NCBI RefSeq assembly: GCF_036964905.1
Contig: NZ_JBALHR010000003.1
Location: 124,001 to 188,000, forward strand
Origin: Gemmobacter denitrificans
GTDB taxonomy: Bacteria > Pseudomonadota > Alphaproteobacteria > Rhodobacterales > Rhodobacteraceae
DNA: 64,000 nt
Direction: 5' to 3'
A program made the position numbers and the translations under genes. The notes beneath the pieces are model-generated. The model was not told where the DNA came from. It saw only the letters and a list, made by a program, of their open reading frames with translations, and searched no databases. This document shows positions 52,036-59,597 of this stretch, in pieces. Numbering within the stretch: the stretch's first letter is position 1; each line of letters starts with the position of its first letter.

Positions 52036-54273
52036 GTGAAGGCGGTGGCGATCCGGGTGCGTGGGCAGGTGCAGGGTGTGGGGTTCCGGCCCTTCATCTG
52101 GCAATTGGCGCGGGACTTCGGGTTGCGCGGGCGGGTCTGGAACGATGCCGAGGGGGTGGGCATCGAGGCGCGGGGCGATGACCTTGACGGGTTTGTGGCG
52201 GCGATTGCGACGCGCGCGCCAAAGTTGGCGCGGGTGGATGCGGTAGAGGTCGCGCCATTCATGGGCGGCCTGCCTGACGGGTTCGACATTGACGAAAGCC
52301 GGGCAGGCAGGGCGGACACCCGGGTGACGCCCGATGCTGCAATCTGTGCCGATTGCGCGGCAGAGATCGAAGGTCCGGGGCGGCGGCAGGGCTATGCCTT
52401 TACCAATTGCACCCATTGCGGGCCGCGCTTCACCATTCTGCGCGGTTTGCCCTATGACCGGGCGCAGACGACGATGGCGGCCTTTCCGCTATGTGCCGAT
52501 TGTGCAGCGGAATATGCCGATCCGACGGACCGGCGGTTTCATGCCCAGCCGGTGGCCTGCCCGGCCTGTGGTCCGCGGCTGTGGCTGGAAGTGGCGGGGC
52601 AGGAGGTGTCGGGTGATCCGATCGCGCTGGCGGTGGCGCGGTTGCGGGCCGGGGAAGTGCTGGCGATCAAGGGGCTGGGTGGGTTTCATCTGGCTTGCGA
52701 TGCCGCCAATGGCGCGGCCGTGGCGCGGCTTCGGGCGCGCAAGTGCAGACCTGCCAAGCCGCTCGCCCTGATGGGGCGCGAGGCCGCCTTGCGGCAGGTT
52801 GCGGTGCTGGGGCCAAAGGCGCTGGCGCTGCTGCGCGATCCGGCTGCGCCCATCGTGCTGGTGCCTTCGGCCGGGGTGCTGCCCGAGGCGGTGGCGCCGG
52901 GCATGGTGGACCTTGGGGTCATGCTGCCCGCGACCCCGCTGCATCACCTTCTGTGTGCGGGCTTTGGCGGCGTTCTGGTCATGACCTCGGCCAATCTGTC
53001 GGGCGAGCCGCAGGTGGTGGGCAATGATGAGGCGCGGCAGAAGCTGGCGGGTGTGGCCGATGCGCTGCTGATCCATGACCGCGACATTGCGCGGCGGCTG
53101 GATGACAGCGTGGAGCGGGCCGAGCCGCCCATGGTGCTGCGACGGGCGCGGGGCCGGGTGCCGGGAACGCTGCCCTTGCCGCCGGGTTTTGCGGCGGCCC
53201 CGCAGGTTCTGGCGCTTGGCGGGCAGATGAAGGGCGCGATTTGTCTGACCAAGGGCGGGCAGGCATTGCTGGGGCATCATCTGGGCGATCTGGACGATGC
53301 GCTTTGCGCCGAGGAATTTGACAAGGCAGTGGCCGATTACACGGCGCTGTTCGACCACCGGCCCGAGCTGGTCGCGGTGGATGCGCACCCAGGGTATCGC
53401 GCCACGCAGGCAGGCCGGGCGATGGGGCTGCCGGTGGTCGAGGTTTGGCATCATCACGCCCATCTGGCGGCCTGTCTGGCGGAGAATGGCTGGCCGCTGG
53501 ACGGGGGCCAAGTGGTCGGGATCATTCTGGATGGCACCGGGCTTGGCCCAGATGGCGCAATCTGGGGGGGCGAGGTGCTGCTGGGTGACTATCGCGGTTT
53601 TGTCCATCGGGGCGGGCTGCGGCCGACACCTTTGCCCGGGGGCGACCGCGCGGCGCGGGAACCCTGGCGCAATGCGCTGGCACAACTGGATCAGGCGGGG
53701 CTTGGGGATTGGGCGGATCATCTGTTTGCAGGCCAGCCGCGCGATCTGCTGCGGCAGGCGATTGCGAAGGGGATCAACGCGCCAAAGTCATCAAGTGCCG
53801 GGCGGCTGTTCGATGCGGTGGCGGCGGTTCTGGGCATCTGTGCAGATCGGCAGAGCTATGAGGGCGAAGCCGCCATGCGGCTGGAGGCGCTGGCGCAGCG
53901 ATCCAGCCATTCCGAGGCTTATTCCCTTGGCACGCGGGGGGCCGAGATCGACACCGCGCCCTTGTTTCGCGCGCTGAGGACGGATGTTCTGGCGGGGCGG
54001 CCCGATGCGGACATGGCGCTGCAGTTTCATCGCGGTCTGGCATCTGCCTTTGGCGCTGCCGCCCGCAGATGGGTAGAAACCGGTGAAGCGAAGGCCATTG
54101 CCCTTTCGGGGGGCTGTTTTCAGAATGCGCTCTTGGCCCGGCTGATGCAGGAAAACCTGCGCGGTCTGCCGGTTCTGACCCATTCTGTCACGCCCGCGAA
54201 TGATGGCGGGTTGGCGCTTGGGCAGGCCATGGTTGCGGCGGCGCAGGCTTTGGACCTGCCGGAAGGCCGGTAA
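52036..54273 (+). CDS. hypF: carbamoyltransferase HypF
   Basis: The 745-residue enzyme transfers a carbamoyl group from carbamoyl phosphate to HypE. Domains in order: acylphosphatase (about 1-90, RGQVQGVGFRPFIWQLA), two zinc fingers (CADCAAEIEG with NCTHCGPRFT, and CADCAAEY with ACPACGPRLW), a YrdC-like adenylate-forming domain (about 195-380, with KGLGGFHLACDA) and a Kae1/TobZ-like domain (about 385-745, with the VWHHHAHLAACLAE metal motif and ALSGGCFQN). The start is the GTG at 52036. It lies between the sensor genes and the structural genes, as in R. capsulatus. Confidence 0.95.
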   Translation: MKAVAIRVRGQVQGVGFRPFIWQLARDFGLRGRVWNDAEGVGIEARGDDLDGFVAAIATRAPKLARVDAVEVAPFMGGLPDGFDIDESRAGRADTRVTPDAAICADCAAEIEGPGRRQGYAFTNCTHCGPRFTILRGLPYDRAQTTMAAFPLCADCAAEYADPTDRRFHAQPVACPACGPRLWLEVAGQEVSGDPIALAVARLRAGEVLAIKGLGGFHLACDAANGAAVARLRARKCRPAKPLALMGREAALRQVAVLGPKALALLRDPAAPIVLVPSAGVLPEAVAPGMVDLGVMLPATPLHHLLCAGFGGVLVMTSANLSGEPQVVGNDEARQKLAGVADALLIHDRDIARRLDDSVERAEPPMVLRRARGRVPGTLPLPPGFAAAPQVLALGGQMKGAICLTKGGQALLGHHLGDLDDALCAEEFDKAVADYTALFDHRPELVAVDAHPGYRATQAGRAMGLPVVEVWHHHAHLAACLAENGWPLDGGQVVGIILDGTGLGPDGAIWGGEVLLGDYRGFVHRGGLRPTPLPGGDRAAREPWRNALAQLDQAGLGDWADHLFAGQPRDLLRQAIAKGINAPKSSSAGRLFDAVAAVLGICADRQSYEGEAAMRLEALAQRSSHSEAYSLGTRGAEIDTAPLFRALRTDVLAGRPDADMALQFHRGLASAFGAAARRWVETGEAKAIALSGGCFQNALLARLMQENLRGLPVLTHSVTPANDGGLALGQAMVAAAQALDLPEGR

Positions 54274-54464
54274 CCACCCCGCGCACCAAGCGGCAAGACA
54301 TCAACCGCCCCTGCTGCGGCGGATCGACCATAACGCATTGGCTGTGCTGAAAAATCGCTTCGGTATGCCATTGTATCTTTTCAGTGTCCCCGCGCCCCTG
54401 CGGCTGATTTCCTGAACCGCGGAGAGGTGCGCCTGCACCGTGGAACATCAGGGAGGGGCCAGCG
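54274..54464 (+). promoter_or_regulatory. upstream region of hupSL
   Basis: A 191-bp gap before the structural genes, likely to hold the H2-responsive hupS promoter. It contains an AT-rich core (gctgaaaaatcgcttcggtatgccattgtatctttt, 54345-54380 region) and a small hairpin, GGTGC-GCCT-GCACC (54426-54439), before the GGGAGGGG ribosome binding site. I found no exact HupR box (TTG-N5-CAA), IHF box or sigma-54 promoter here. Confidence 0.45.
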
Positions 54465-55550
54465 TTGAGCCAGATCGAGACCTTCTATGAGGTGATGCGC
54501 CGTCAGGGGATCACCCGGCGCAGCTTCATGAAATACTGTGCGCTGACGGCCAGCGCCCTGGGCCTTGGCCCGGCCTTTGTCCCCAAGATCGCCCATGCGA
54601 TGGAAACCAAACCGCGCACGCCGGTTATCTGGGTCAATGGGCTGGAATGCACCTGCTGTTCTGAATCGTTCATCCGGGGCGCGCATCCGCTGGCCAAGGA
54701 TGTGGTCCTGTCGATGATCAGCCTTGATTACAGCCATGTGCTGATGGCGGCGGCAGGCCATGCCGCCGAGGCGGCGCTGGAAGAGGCGATCGAGAAATAC
54801 AAGGGCAACTACATCCTGGCCGTCGAAGGTAACCCGCCCCTGAACGAAGACGGGATGTTCTGCATCGTCGGCGGCAAGCCCTTTGTCGAACAGCTGCGCC
54901 ATGCGGCGGCAGGCGCCAAGGCGATCATCAGCTGGGGGGCCTGTGCCAGCTATGGCTGCGTGCAGGCGGCCGCGCCCAACCCTACCCGCGCGACGCCGGT
55001 TCACAAGGTCATCACCGACAAGCCGATCATCAAGGTGCCCGGCTGCCCGCCGATTGCCGAGGTGATGACCGGGGTCATCACCTATATGCTGACCTTTGAC
55101 CGCCTGCCGGAACTGGATCGTCAGGGCCGACCTGCGATGTTCTATGGCCAGCGCATCCACGACAAATGCTATCGCCGCCCGCATTTCGATGCCGGCCAGT
55201 TTGTCGAGGCCTGGGATGACGAAAATGCCCGCAAGGGCTATTGCCTTTACAAGATGGGCTGCAAGGGGCCGACCACCTATAACGCCTGTTCCACCATCCG
55301 CTGGAACGAAGGTGTCAGCTTCCCGATCCAGTCCGGTCATGGCTGCATCGGCTGTTCCGAAGATGGGTTCTGGGATCAGGGGTCGTTCTATGACCGGCTG
55401 ACCAACATCAAGCAATTCGGCGTGGAACGGAATGCCGATCAGATCGGCATGGCGGCAGCGGGGGTCGTGGGCGGTGCCGTGGCGGTGCATGCCGCTGTCA
55501 GCGCCTTGAAGCGCGCGCAGAAAAAGACCCAGGACAAGGTGGAGGGCTGA
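54465..55550 (+). CDS. hupS: uptake [NiFe]-hydrogenase small subunit HupS
   Basis: A 361-residue precursor of the membrane-bound uptake hydrogenase (group 1d) small subunit. The twin-arginine signal TRRSFMKYCALTASALGLG lies near residues 17-35. The proximal cluster motif is VNGLECTCCSES, and the other cluster cysteines lie in SWGACASYG, PGCPPIAEV, KCYRRPHF, CLYKMGCKG and GHGCIGCSE. A C-terminal hydrophobic helix (AAAGVVGGAVAVHAAVSAL) anchors it next to the cytochrome HupC. The start codon is TTG at 54465. The hupL start is 5 bp after its stop. Confidence 0.95.
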   Translation: MSQIETFYEVMRRQGITRRSFMKYCALTASALGLGPAFVPKIAHAMETKPRTPVIWVNGLECTCCSESFIRGAHPLAKDVVLSMISLDYSHVLMAAAGHAAEAALEEAIEKYKGNYILAVEGNPPLNEDGMFCIVGGKPFVEQLRHAAAGAKAIISWGACASYGCVQAAAPNPTRATPVHKVITDKPIIKVPGCPPIAEVMTGVITYMLTFDRLPELDRQGRPAMFYGQRIHDKCYRRPHFDAGQFVEAWDDENARKGYCLYKMGCKGPTTYNACSTIRWNEGVSFPIQSGHGCIGCSEDGFWDQGSFYDRLTNIKQFGVERNADQIGMAAAGVVGGAVAVHAAVSALKRAQKKTQDKVEG

Positions 55551-55555
55551 AGGCC

Positions 55556-57355
55556 ATGACCGTGACAACGCCGAACGGCTTTACCCTTGATACCGCAGGC
55601 ACCCGTGTCGTGGTCGATCCGGTCACCCGGATCGAGGGCCACATGCGCTGCGAGGTGAATGTGGATGCCAACAACATCATCACCAATGCCGTCAGCACCG
55701 GCACCATGTGGCGCGGGCTGGAGGTGATCCTGAAGGGCCGCGATCCGCGCGATGCCTGGGCTTTTACCGAACGGATCTGCGGGGTCTGCACTGGCACGCA
55801 TGCGCTGACATCGGTGCGGGCGGTGGAAGATGCATTGGGCATCACCATCCCCGACAATGCCAATTCCATCCGCAACATCATGCAGCTGAACCTGCAGATC
55901 CATGACCATATCGTGCATTTCTACCATCTGCACGCGCTGGACTGGGTGAACCCGATCAATGCGCTGAAGGCCGATCCCAAGGCCACCAGCGAATTGCAGC
56001 AGGCCGTCAGCCCCAACCATCCGCTGTCCAGCCCCGGCTATTTCCGCGATGTGCAGAACCGGCTCAAGGCCTTTGTCGAAAGCGGCCAACTGGGCATCTT
56101 CAAGAACGGCTATTGGGACAATCCGGCCTATCTGCTACCGCCCGAAGCCGATCTGATGGCCACGACCCATTATCTTGAGGCGCTGGACCTGCAGAAGGAA
56201 ATCGTCAAGGTCCACACGATCTTTGGCGGCAAGAACCCGCATCCCAACTGGCTGGTGGGGGGGGTGCCCTGCCCGATCAATGTCCATTCCACCGGCGCGG
56301 TGGGGGCGATCAACATGGAGCGGCTGAACCTTGTGTCGTCGATCATCGACAAGTGCATCGAGTTCAATCGCAACGTCTATCTGCCCGACGTTGTGGCCAT
56401 TGGCGGCTTCTACAAGAACTGGCTGTATGGCGGCGGGCTGTCGGGCAAATCGGTCCTGGCCTATGGCGACATTCCGGAACATCCGAACGATTTCAGCCCT
56501 GAACAGCTGCATCTGCCGCGCGGCGCGATCATCAATGGCAACCTGAACGAAGTGCAGGATGTCGATGTGCGCGACCCGGAACAGATTCAGGAACATGTCG
56601 ATCATTCCTGGTACGAATATTCCGGGGCCGAACCGGGCCGGGGGTTGCATCCCTGGGATGGTGTGACCAGCCCGAAATTCGAACTGGGCCCGAATGCCAA
56701 GGGCAGCCGCACCCATATCGAACAACTGGATGAAGGCGCGAAATACAGCTGGATCAAGGCCCCGCGCTGGAAGGGCCATGCGATGGAAGTGGGGCCGCTG
56801 GCCCGCTATGTCGTGGGCTATGCCAAGGGGCATGAAGACATCAAGAACCAGGTGGAAGGCCTGCTGCGCACGATGAATCTGCCGGTCTCGGCGCTGTTTT
56901 CCACGCTGGGGCGCACGGCGGCCCGGGCGCTGGAAAGCGAATATTGCGGGCGTCTGCAAAAGCATTTCTTCGACAAGCTGGTGCAGAACATCAAGAACGG
57001 CGATGAAAGCACCGCCAATATTGCCAAGTGGGACCCGTCAACCTGGCCGAAAGAGGCGAAGGGCGTCGGCATGACCGAAGCCCCGCGCGGTGCGCTTGGT
57101 CACTGGATCCGCATCAAGGATGGCCGCATCGAAAACTATCAATGCGTCGTGCCGACCACCTGGAATGGCAGCCCGCGCGATCTGGCCGGCAACATCGGTG
57201 CCTTCGAGGCCAGCCTGATGAACACCAAGGTGGAACGCCCCGAAGAGCCGGTCGAAATCCTGCGTACCCTGCACAGTTTCGATCCCTGCCTTGCCTGTTC
57301 CACCCATGTCATGTCGCCCGATGGTCAGGAACTGGCCAAGGTCAAGGTCCGGTAA
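55556..57355 (+). CDS. hupL: uptake [NiFe]-hydrogenase large subunit HupL
   Basis: A 599-residue catalytic-subunit precursor. The NiFe ligands are C75 and C78 in ERICGVCTGTH and C578 and C581 in DPCLACSTH. After H584 come 15 residues (VMSPDGQELAKVKVR) that HupD should remove. VDPVTRIEGHMR near the N-terminus is typical. It oxidises H2 in the periplasm and passes electrons through HupS to HupC and the quinone pool. It is followed by hupE after 8 bp. Confidence 0.96.
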   Translation: MTVTTPNGFTLDTAGTRVVVDPVTRIEGHMRCEVNVDANNIITNAVSTGTMWRGLEVILKGRDPRDAWAFTERICGVCTGTHALTSVRAVEDALGITIPDNANSIRNIMQLNLQIHDHIVHFYHLHALDWVNPINALKADPKATSELQQAVSPNHPLSSPGYFRDVQNRLKAFVESGQLGIFKNGYWDNPAYLLPPEADLMATTHYLEALDLQKEIVKVHTIFGGKNPHPNWLVGGVPCPINVHSTGAVGAINMERLNLVSSIIDKCIEFNRNVYLPDVVAIGGFYKNWLYGGGLSGKSVLAYGDIPEHPNDFSPEQLHLPRGAIINGNLNEVQDVDVRDPEQIQEHVDHSWYEYSGAEPGRGLHPWDGVTSPKFELGPNAKGSRTHIEQLDEGAKYSWIKAPRWKGHAMEVGPLARYVVGYAKGHEDIKNQVEGLLRTMNLPVSALFSTLGRTAARALESEYCGRLQKHFFDKLVQNIKNGDESTANIAKWDPSTWPKEAKGVGMTEAPRGALGHWIRIKDGRIENYQCVVPTTWNGSPRDLAGNIGAFEASLMNTKVERPEEPVEILRTLHSFDPCLACSTHVMSPDGQELAKVKVR

Positions 57356-57363
57356 GGAGAACC

Positions 57364-57942
57364 ATGATGAAGAAACTTGCATTCACCGCCTTTGCCGCCT
57401 GCCTGATCGCAGCACCGGCGCTGGCCCATACCGGGCATGGCGATACCTCGGGCTTTGTGCATGGGCTGGCGCACCCGGTTCTGGGCATGGATCACCTGTT
57501 GGCCATGCTGGCTGTCGGGCTGTGGTCGGGCTTTGTGCTGCCGGGCCGTTTCTGGGCGGGGGCCGGGGCCTTCATGGCGGCGATGGTGCTGGGGGCCGGG
57601 GCAAGCTGGGCCGGGATCGCCTTTCCTGGGGTCGAGATGGCCATCACCCTGTCGGTTCTGGCCTTCGGTCTGCTGACGCTGATGTCGCGGCGCGGCCAGA
57701 CATCGGCCCTGACCGGCGCGTCGCTGCTGGCCATCGCGGCCTTTGCCACTGCCCATGGCCATGCCCATGCGACTGAGGCCGCGGGCAATGCCTTTGCCTA
57801 TCTTGCCGGGTTCCTGATCGCAACGGCGGCGCTGCATCTGATCGGTGTGCTGGTCGCGCGGGCGGTGGCGGTGCAGCCTCTGGCGCAGCGGGCGCTTGGG
57901 GCAGGCATCGCGCTGTCCGGGCTCTGGCTGATGGTGGGGTGA
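57364..57942 (+). CDS. hupE: HupE/UreJ-family nickel permease
   Basis: A 192-residue membrane protein with a signal-like N-terminal helix, then the HupE motif HPVLGMDHLLAMLAVGLWSG, in which the His and Asp are proposed nickel ligands. Five more hydrophobic helices follow. The AHTGHGD motif after the first helix is also a likely nickel site. It should mediate nickel diffusion across the inner membrane for the hydrogenase. Two start ATGs (57364 and 57367) are equally possible. It lies between hupL and hupC. Confidence 0.9.
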   Translation: MMKKLAFTAFAACLIAAPALAHTGHGDTSGFVHGLAHPVLGMDHLLAMLAVGLWSGFVLPGRFWAGAGAFMAAMVLGAGASWAGIAFPGVEMAITLSVLAFGLLTLMSRRGQTSALTGASLLAIAAFATAHGHAHATEAAGNAFAYLAGFLIATAALHLIGVLVARAVAVQPLAQRALGAGIALSGLWLMVG

Positions 57943-57946
57943 TCCG

Positions 57947-58711
57947 ATGGAAACTTCTGCCCCCGACAAGGGACCCGTGCTGCAGGCCGCATTGTTGACC
58001 GGCGATGCCACGGCGGAAGACATTGAAACGGTCCGGCTGCGCACCTCGGTCTATGTGTACGAAGCACCGGTGCGGATCTGGCACTGGATCAATGCGCTGG
58101 CGATCCTAGTGCTGATCATCAGCGGGTATTTCATCGGTGCCCCGCCCCCCAGCATGCAGATCGCCGAGGCGACGGAACAGTTCGTGTTCGGCTATATCCG
58201 CTTTGCGCATTTCGCCGCCGGAATGGTGCTGACCGTGGGTTTCTTCGGCCGCATCTATTGGGCCTTCGCCGGAAACCACCACGCGCGCCAGATGTTCGTG
58301 CTGCCGCTGACCAATCGCCACTGGTGGCGCGAGGTTCTGTTCGAACTGCGCTGGTATCTGTTTCTGGAACCTGCACCGAAGAAGTATGTCGGTCACAACC
58401 CGCTGGCACAGATCGCGATGTTCTTCTTCATGACGCTGGGGATCAGCTTCATGATCGTGACCGGCTGGGCCCTTTATGCCGAAGGCGCAGGGCAGGGATC
58501 GTTGCCGGACAGTATCTTTGGCTGGGTTCTGGGTCTGGTGCAGAACAGCCAGCGGCTGCACACGCTGCACCATCTGGGCATGTGGGCCATCGTGATCTTC
58601 ATGATCATCCACATCTATGCGGCCATCCGCGAAGATATCATGAGCCGACAGAGCATGGTTTCGACCATGATCTCGGGCCATCGCACCTTCAAGGACGACC
58701 GGGCAGATTGA
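57947..58711 (+). CDS. hupC: hydrogenase b-type cytochrome subunit HupC
   Basis: A 254-residue diheme cytochrome b that anchors HupSL and passes electrons to quinone. It has four membrane helices with histidine ligands in VRIWHWINALAI, RFAHFAAGMVLTVG, LHTLHHLGMWAIV and IFMIIHIYAAIRED. The C-terminal motif EDIMSRQSMVSTMISGHRTFKD is diagnostic. The N-terminal 40 residues are a non-conserved extension. It ends the hupTUV-hypF-hupSLEC operon. Its last 23 bp overlap the 3' end of the convergent transglutaminase gene. Confidence 0.94.
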   Translation: METSAPDKGPVLQAALLTGDATAEDIETVRLRTSVYVYEAPVRIWHWINALAILVLIISGYFIGAPPPSMQIAEATEQFVFGYIRFAHFAAGMVLTVGFFGRIYWAFAGNHHARQMFVLPLTNRHWWREVLFELRWYLFLEPAPKKYVGHNPLAQIAMFFFMTLGISFMIVTGWALYAEGAGQGSLPDSIFGWVLGLVQNSQRLHTLHHLGMWAIVIFMIIHIYAAIREDIMSRQSMVSTMISGHRTFKDDRAD

Positions 58712-59591
58712 TCGCGGCCCCGTCTTCCTGCGGGATCACATCAACGGCGTGGCGCGTGTCATGCGCGCCCGCCGTGCGCAAGGCCCCGCGCACCGGGGCC
58801 GCATCGGCGTAATCGCGGCCCCGGGCCACGGTGACGTAATCTTCGCCCGCCCATTGCCGGTTGGTCGGGTCATATTCCAGCCAGCCCAGCTCTGGCCCGG
58901 CCCAGGCCATCACCCAGCCGTGCATCGCATCCACCCCTTCCAATCGCGGTTGCCCTGGCGGCGGCGTGGTGCGCAGGAAGCCGGAGACATAGCCCGCAGG
59001 GATGCCCATCGACCGCAGCCCGCCCACCATGATCTGCGCATAATCCTGGCAGACACCGCGCCGGTTGGCGAAGGCGGTTTCCGGGGCGGTGGTCACATCG
59101 GTGGCGTCTGGGTCAAAGGTCATCGCGTCATGCAGCGCCATGCCCACCGCCGCAATGCTGGCCGGAACCGTCGGGGCATGCGGCAGGGCCGCGCGGGCAA
59201 ACTCGGCAATGGTTGCCACCGGCGCGATGCGGGGGGACGGTGCAGTGAAATGCAGCGGGGCCATCGGGCCAATGCCCTGCCCCGCCATCAGCGCGGCCAG
59301 GTCTACCAAAGCCGGGCCATCTTGCGGCACTGCGGCGGGCAGGCGTTCGGCCCCGGCGCGCAGGTCAAAGCGCAACTGGCTGACCGGGCGGTGCCAGCCG
59401 ACCTGCGTGACCGAATTGCCGAAGAAATCGGCGCCATCGCGGCGTTCATCCGGGGCTGGTGTAATGGTCAAGACGCGTGCGCCCACCCGCTGCCCCGGCA
59501 GATCGGCAGGCAAAAGGCGCAGCAGGTTGCGCACCTGATCCGATGGCGCGGCATAGCTGTATTCTATGGTCAGGCGGATGTCATAGCGCAT
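58689..59591 (-). CDS. transglutaminase-like protein (bacterial transglutaminase-like N-terminal domain)
   Basis: A 300-residue protein with an N-terminal beta-sandwich (about 1-90, YDIRLTIEYSYA) and a transglutaminase-core domain. The catalytic triad is visible: the Cys in FANRRGVCQDYAQIMVGGLRSMGIPAGYVSGF, the His in DAMHGWVMAW and the Asp in EYDPTNRQW. It starts at the ATG at 59591, 6 bp after the ATP-grasp gene's stop. It is the last gene of a leftward trio. Its substrate is unknown. The 3' end overlaps hupC by 23 bp on the other strand. Confidence 0.87.
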   Translation of the reverse strand: MRYDIRLTIEYSYAAPSDQVRNLLRLLPADLPGQRVGARVLTITPAPDERRDGADFFGNSVTQVGWHRPVSQLRFDLRAGAERLPAAVPQDGPALVDLAALMAGQGIGPMAPLHFTAPSPRIAPVATIAEFARAALPHAPTVPASIAAVGMALHDAMTFDPDATDVTTAPETAFANRRGVCQDYAQIMVGGLRSMGIPAGYVSGFLRTTPPPGQPRLEGVDAMHGWVMAWAGPELGWLEYDPTNRQWAGEDYVTVARGRDYADAAPVRGALRTAGAHDTRHAVDVIPQEDGAAINLPGRP

Positions 59592-59597
59592 GGCCAC

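Noticed and set aside
54274..54464. Sigma-54 promoter, FNR box or HupR TTG-N5-CAA site before hupS
   Set aside because: Both strands of the gap and the 3' end of hypF were read and no acceptable match was found. The HupR AAA+ domain also argues against sigma-54.
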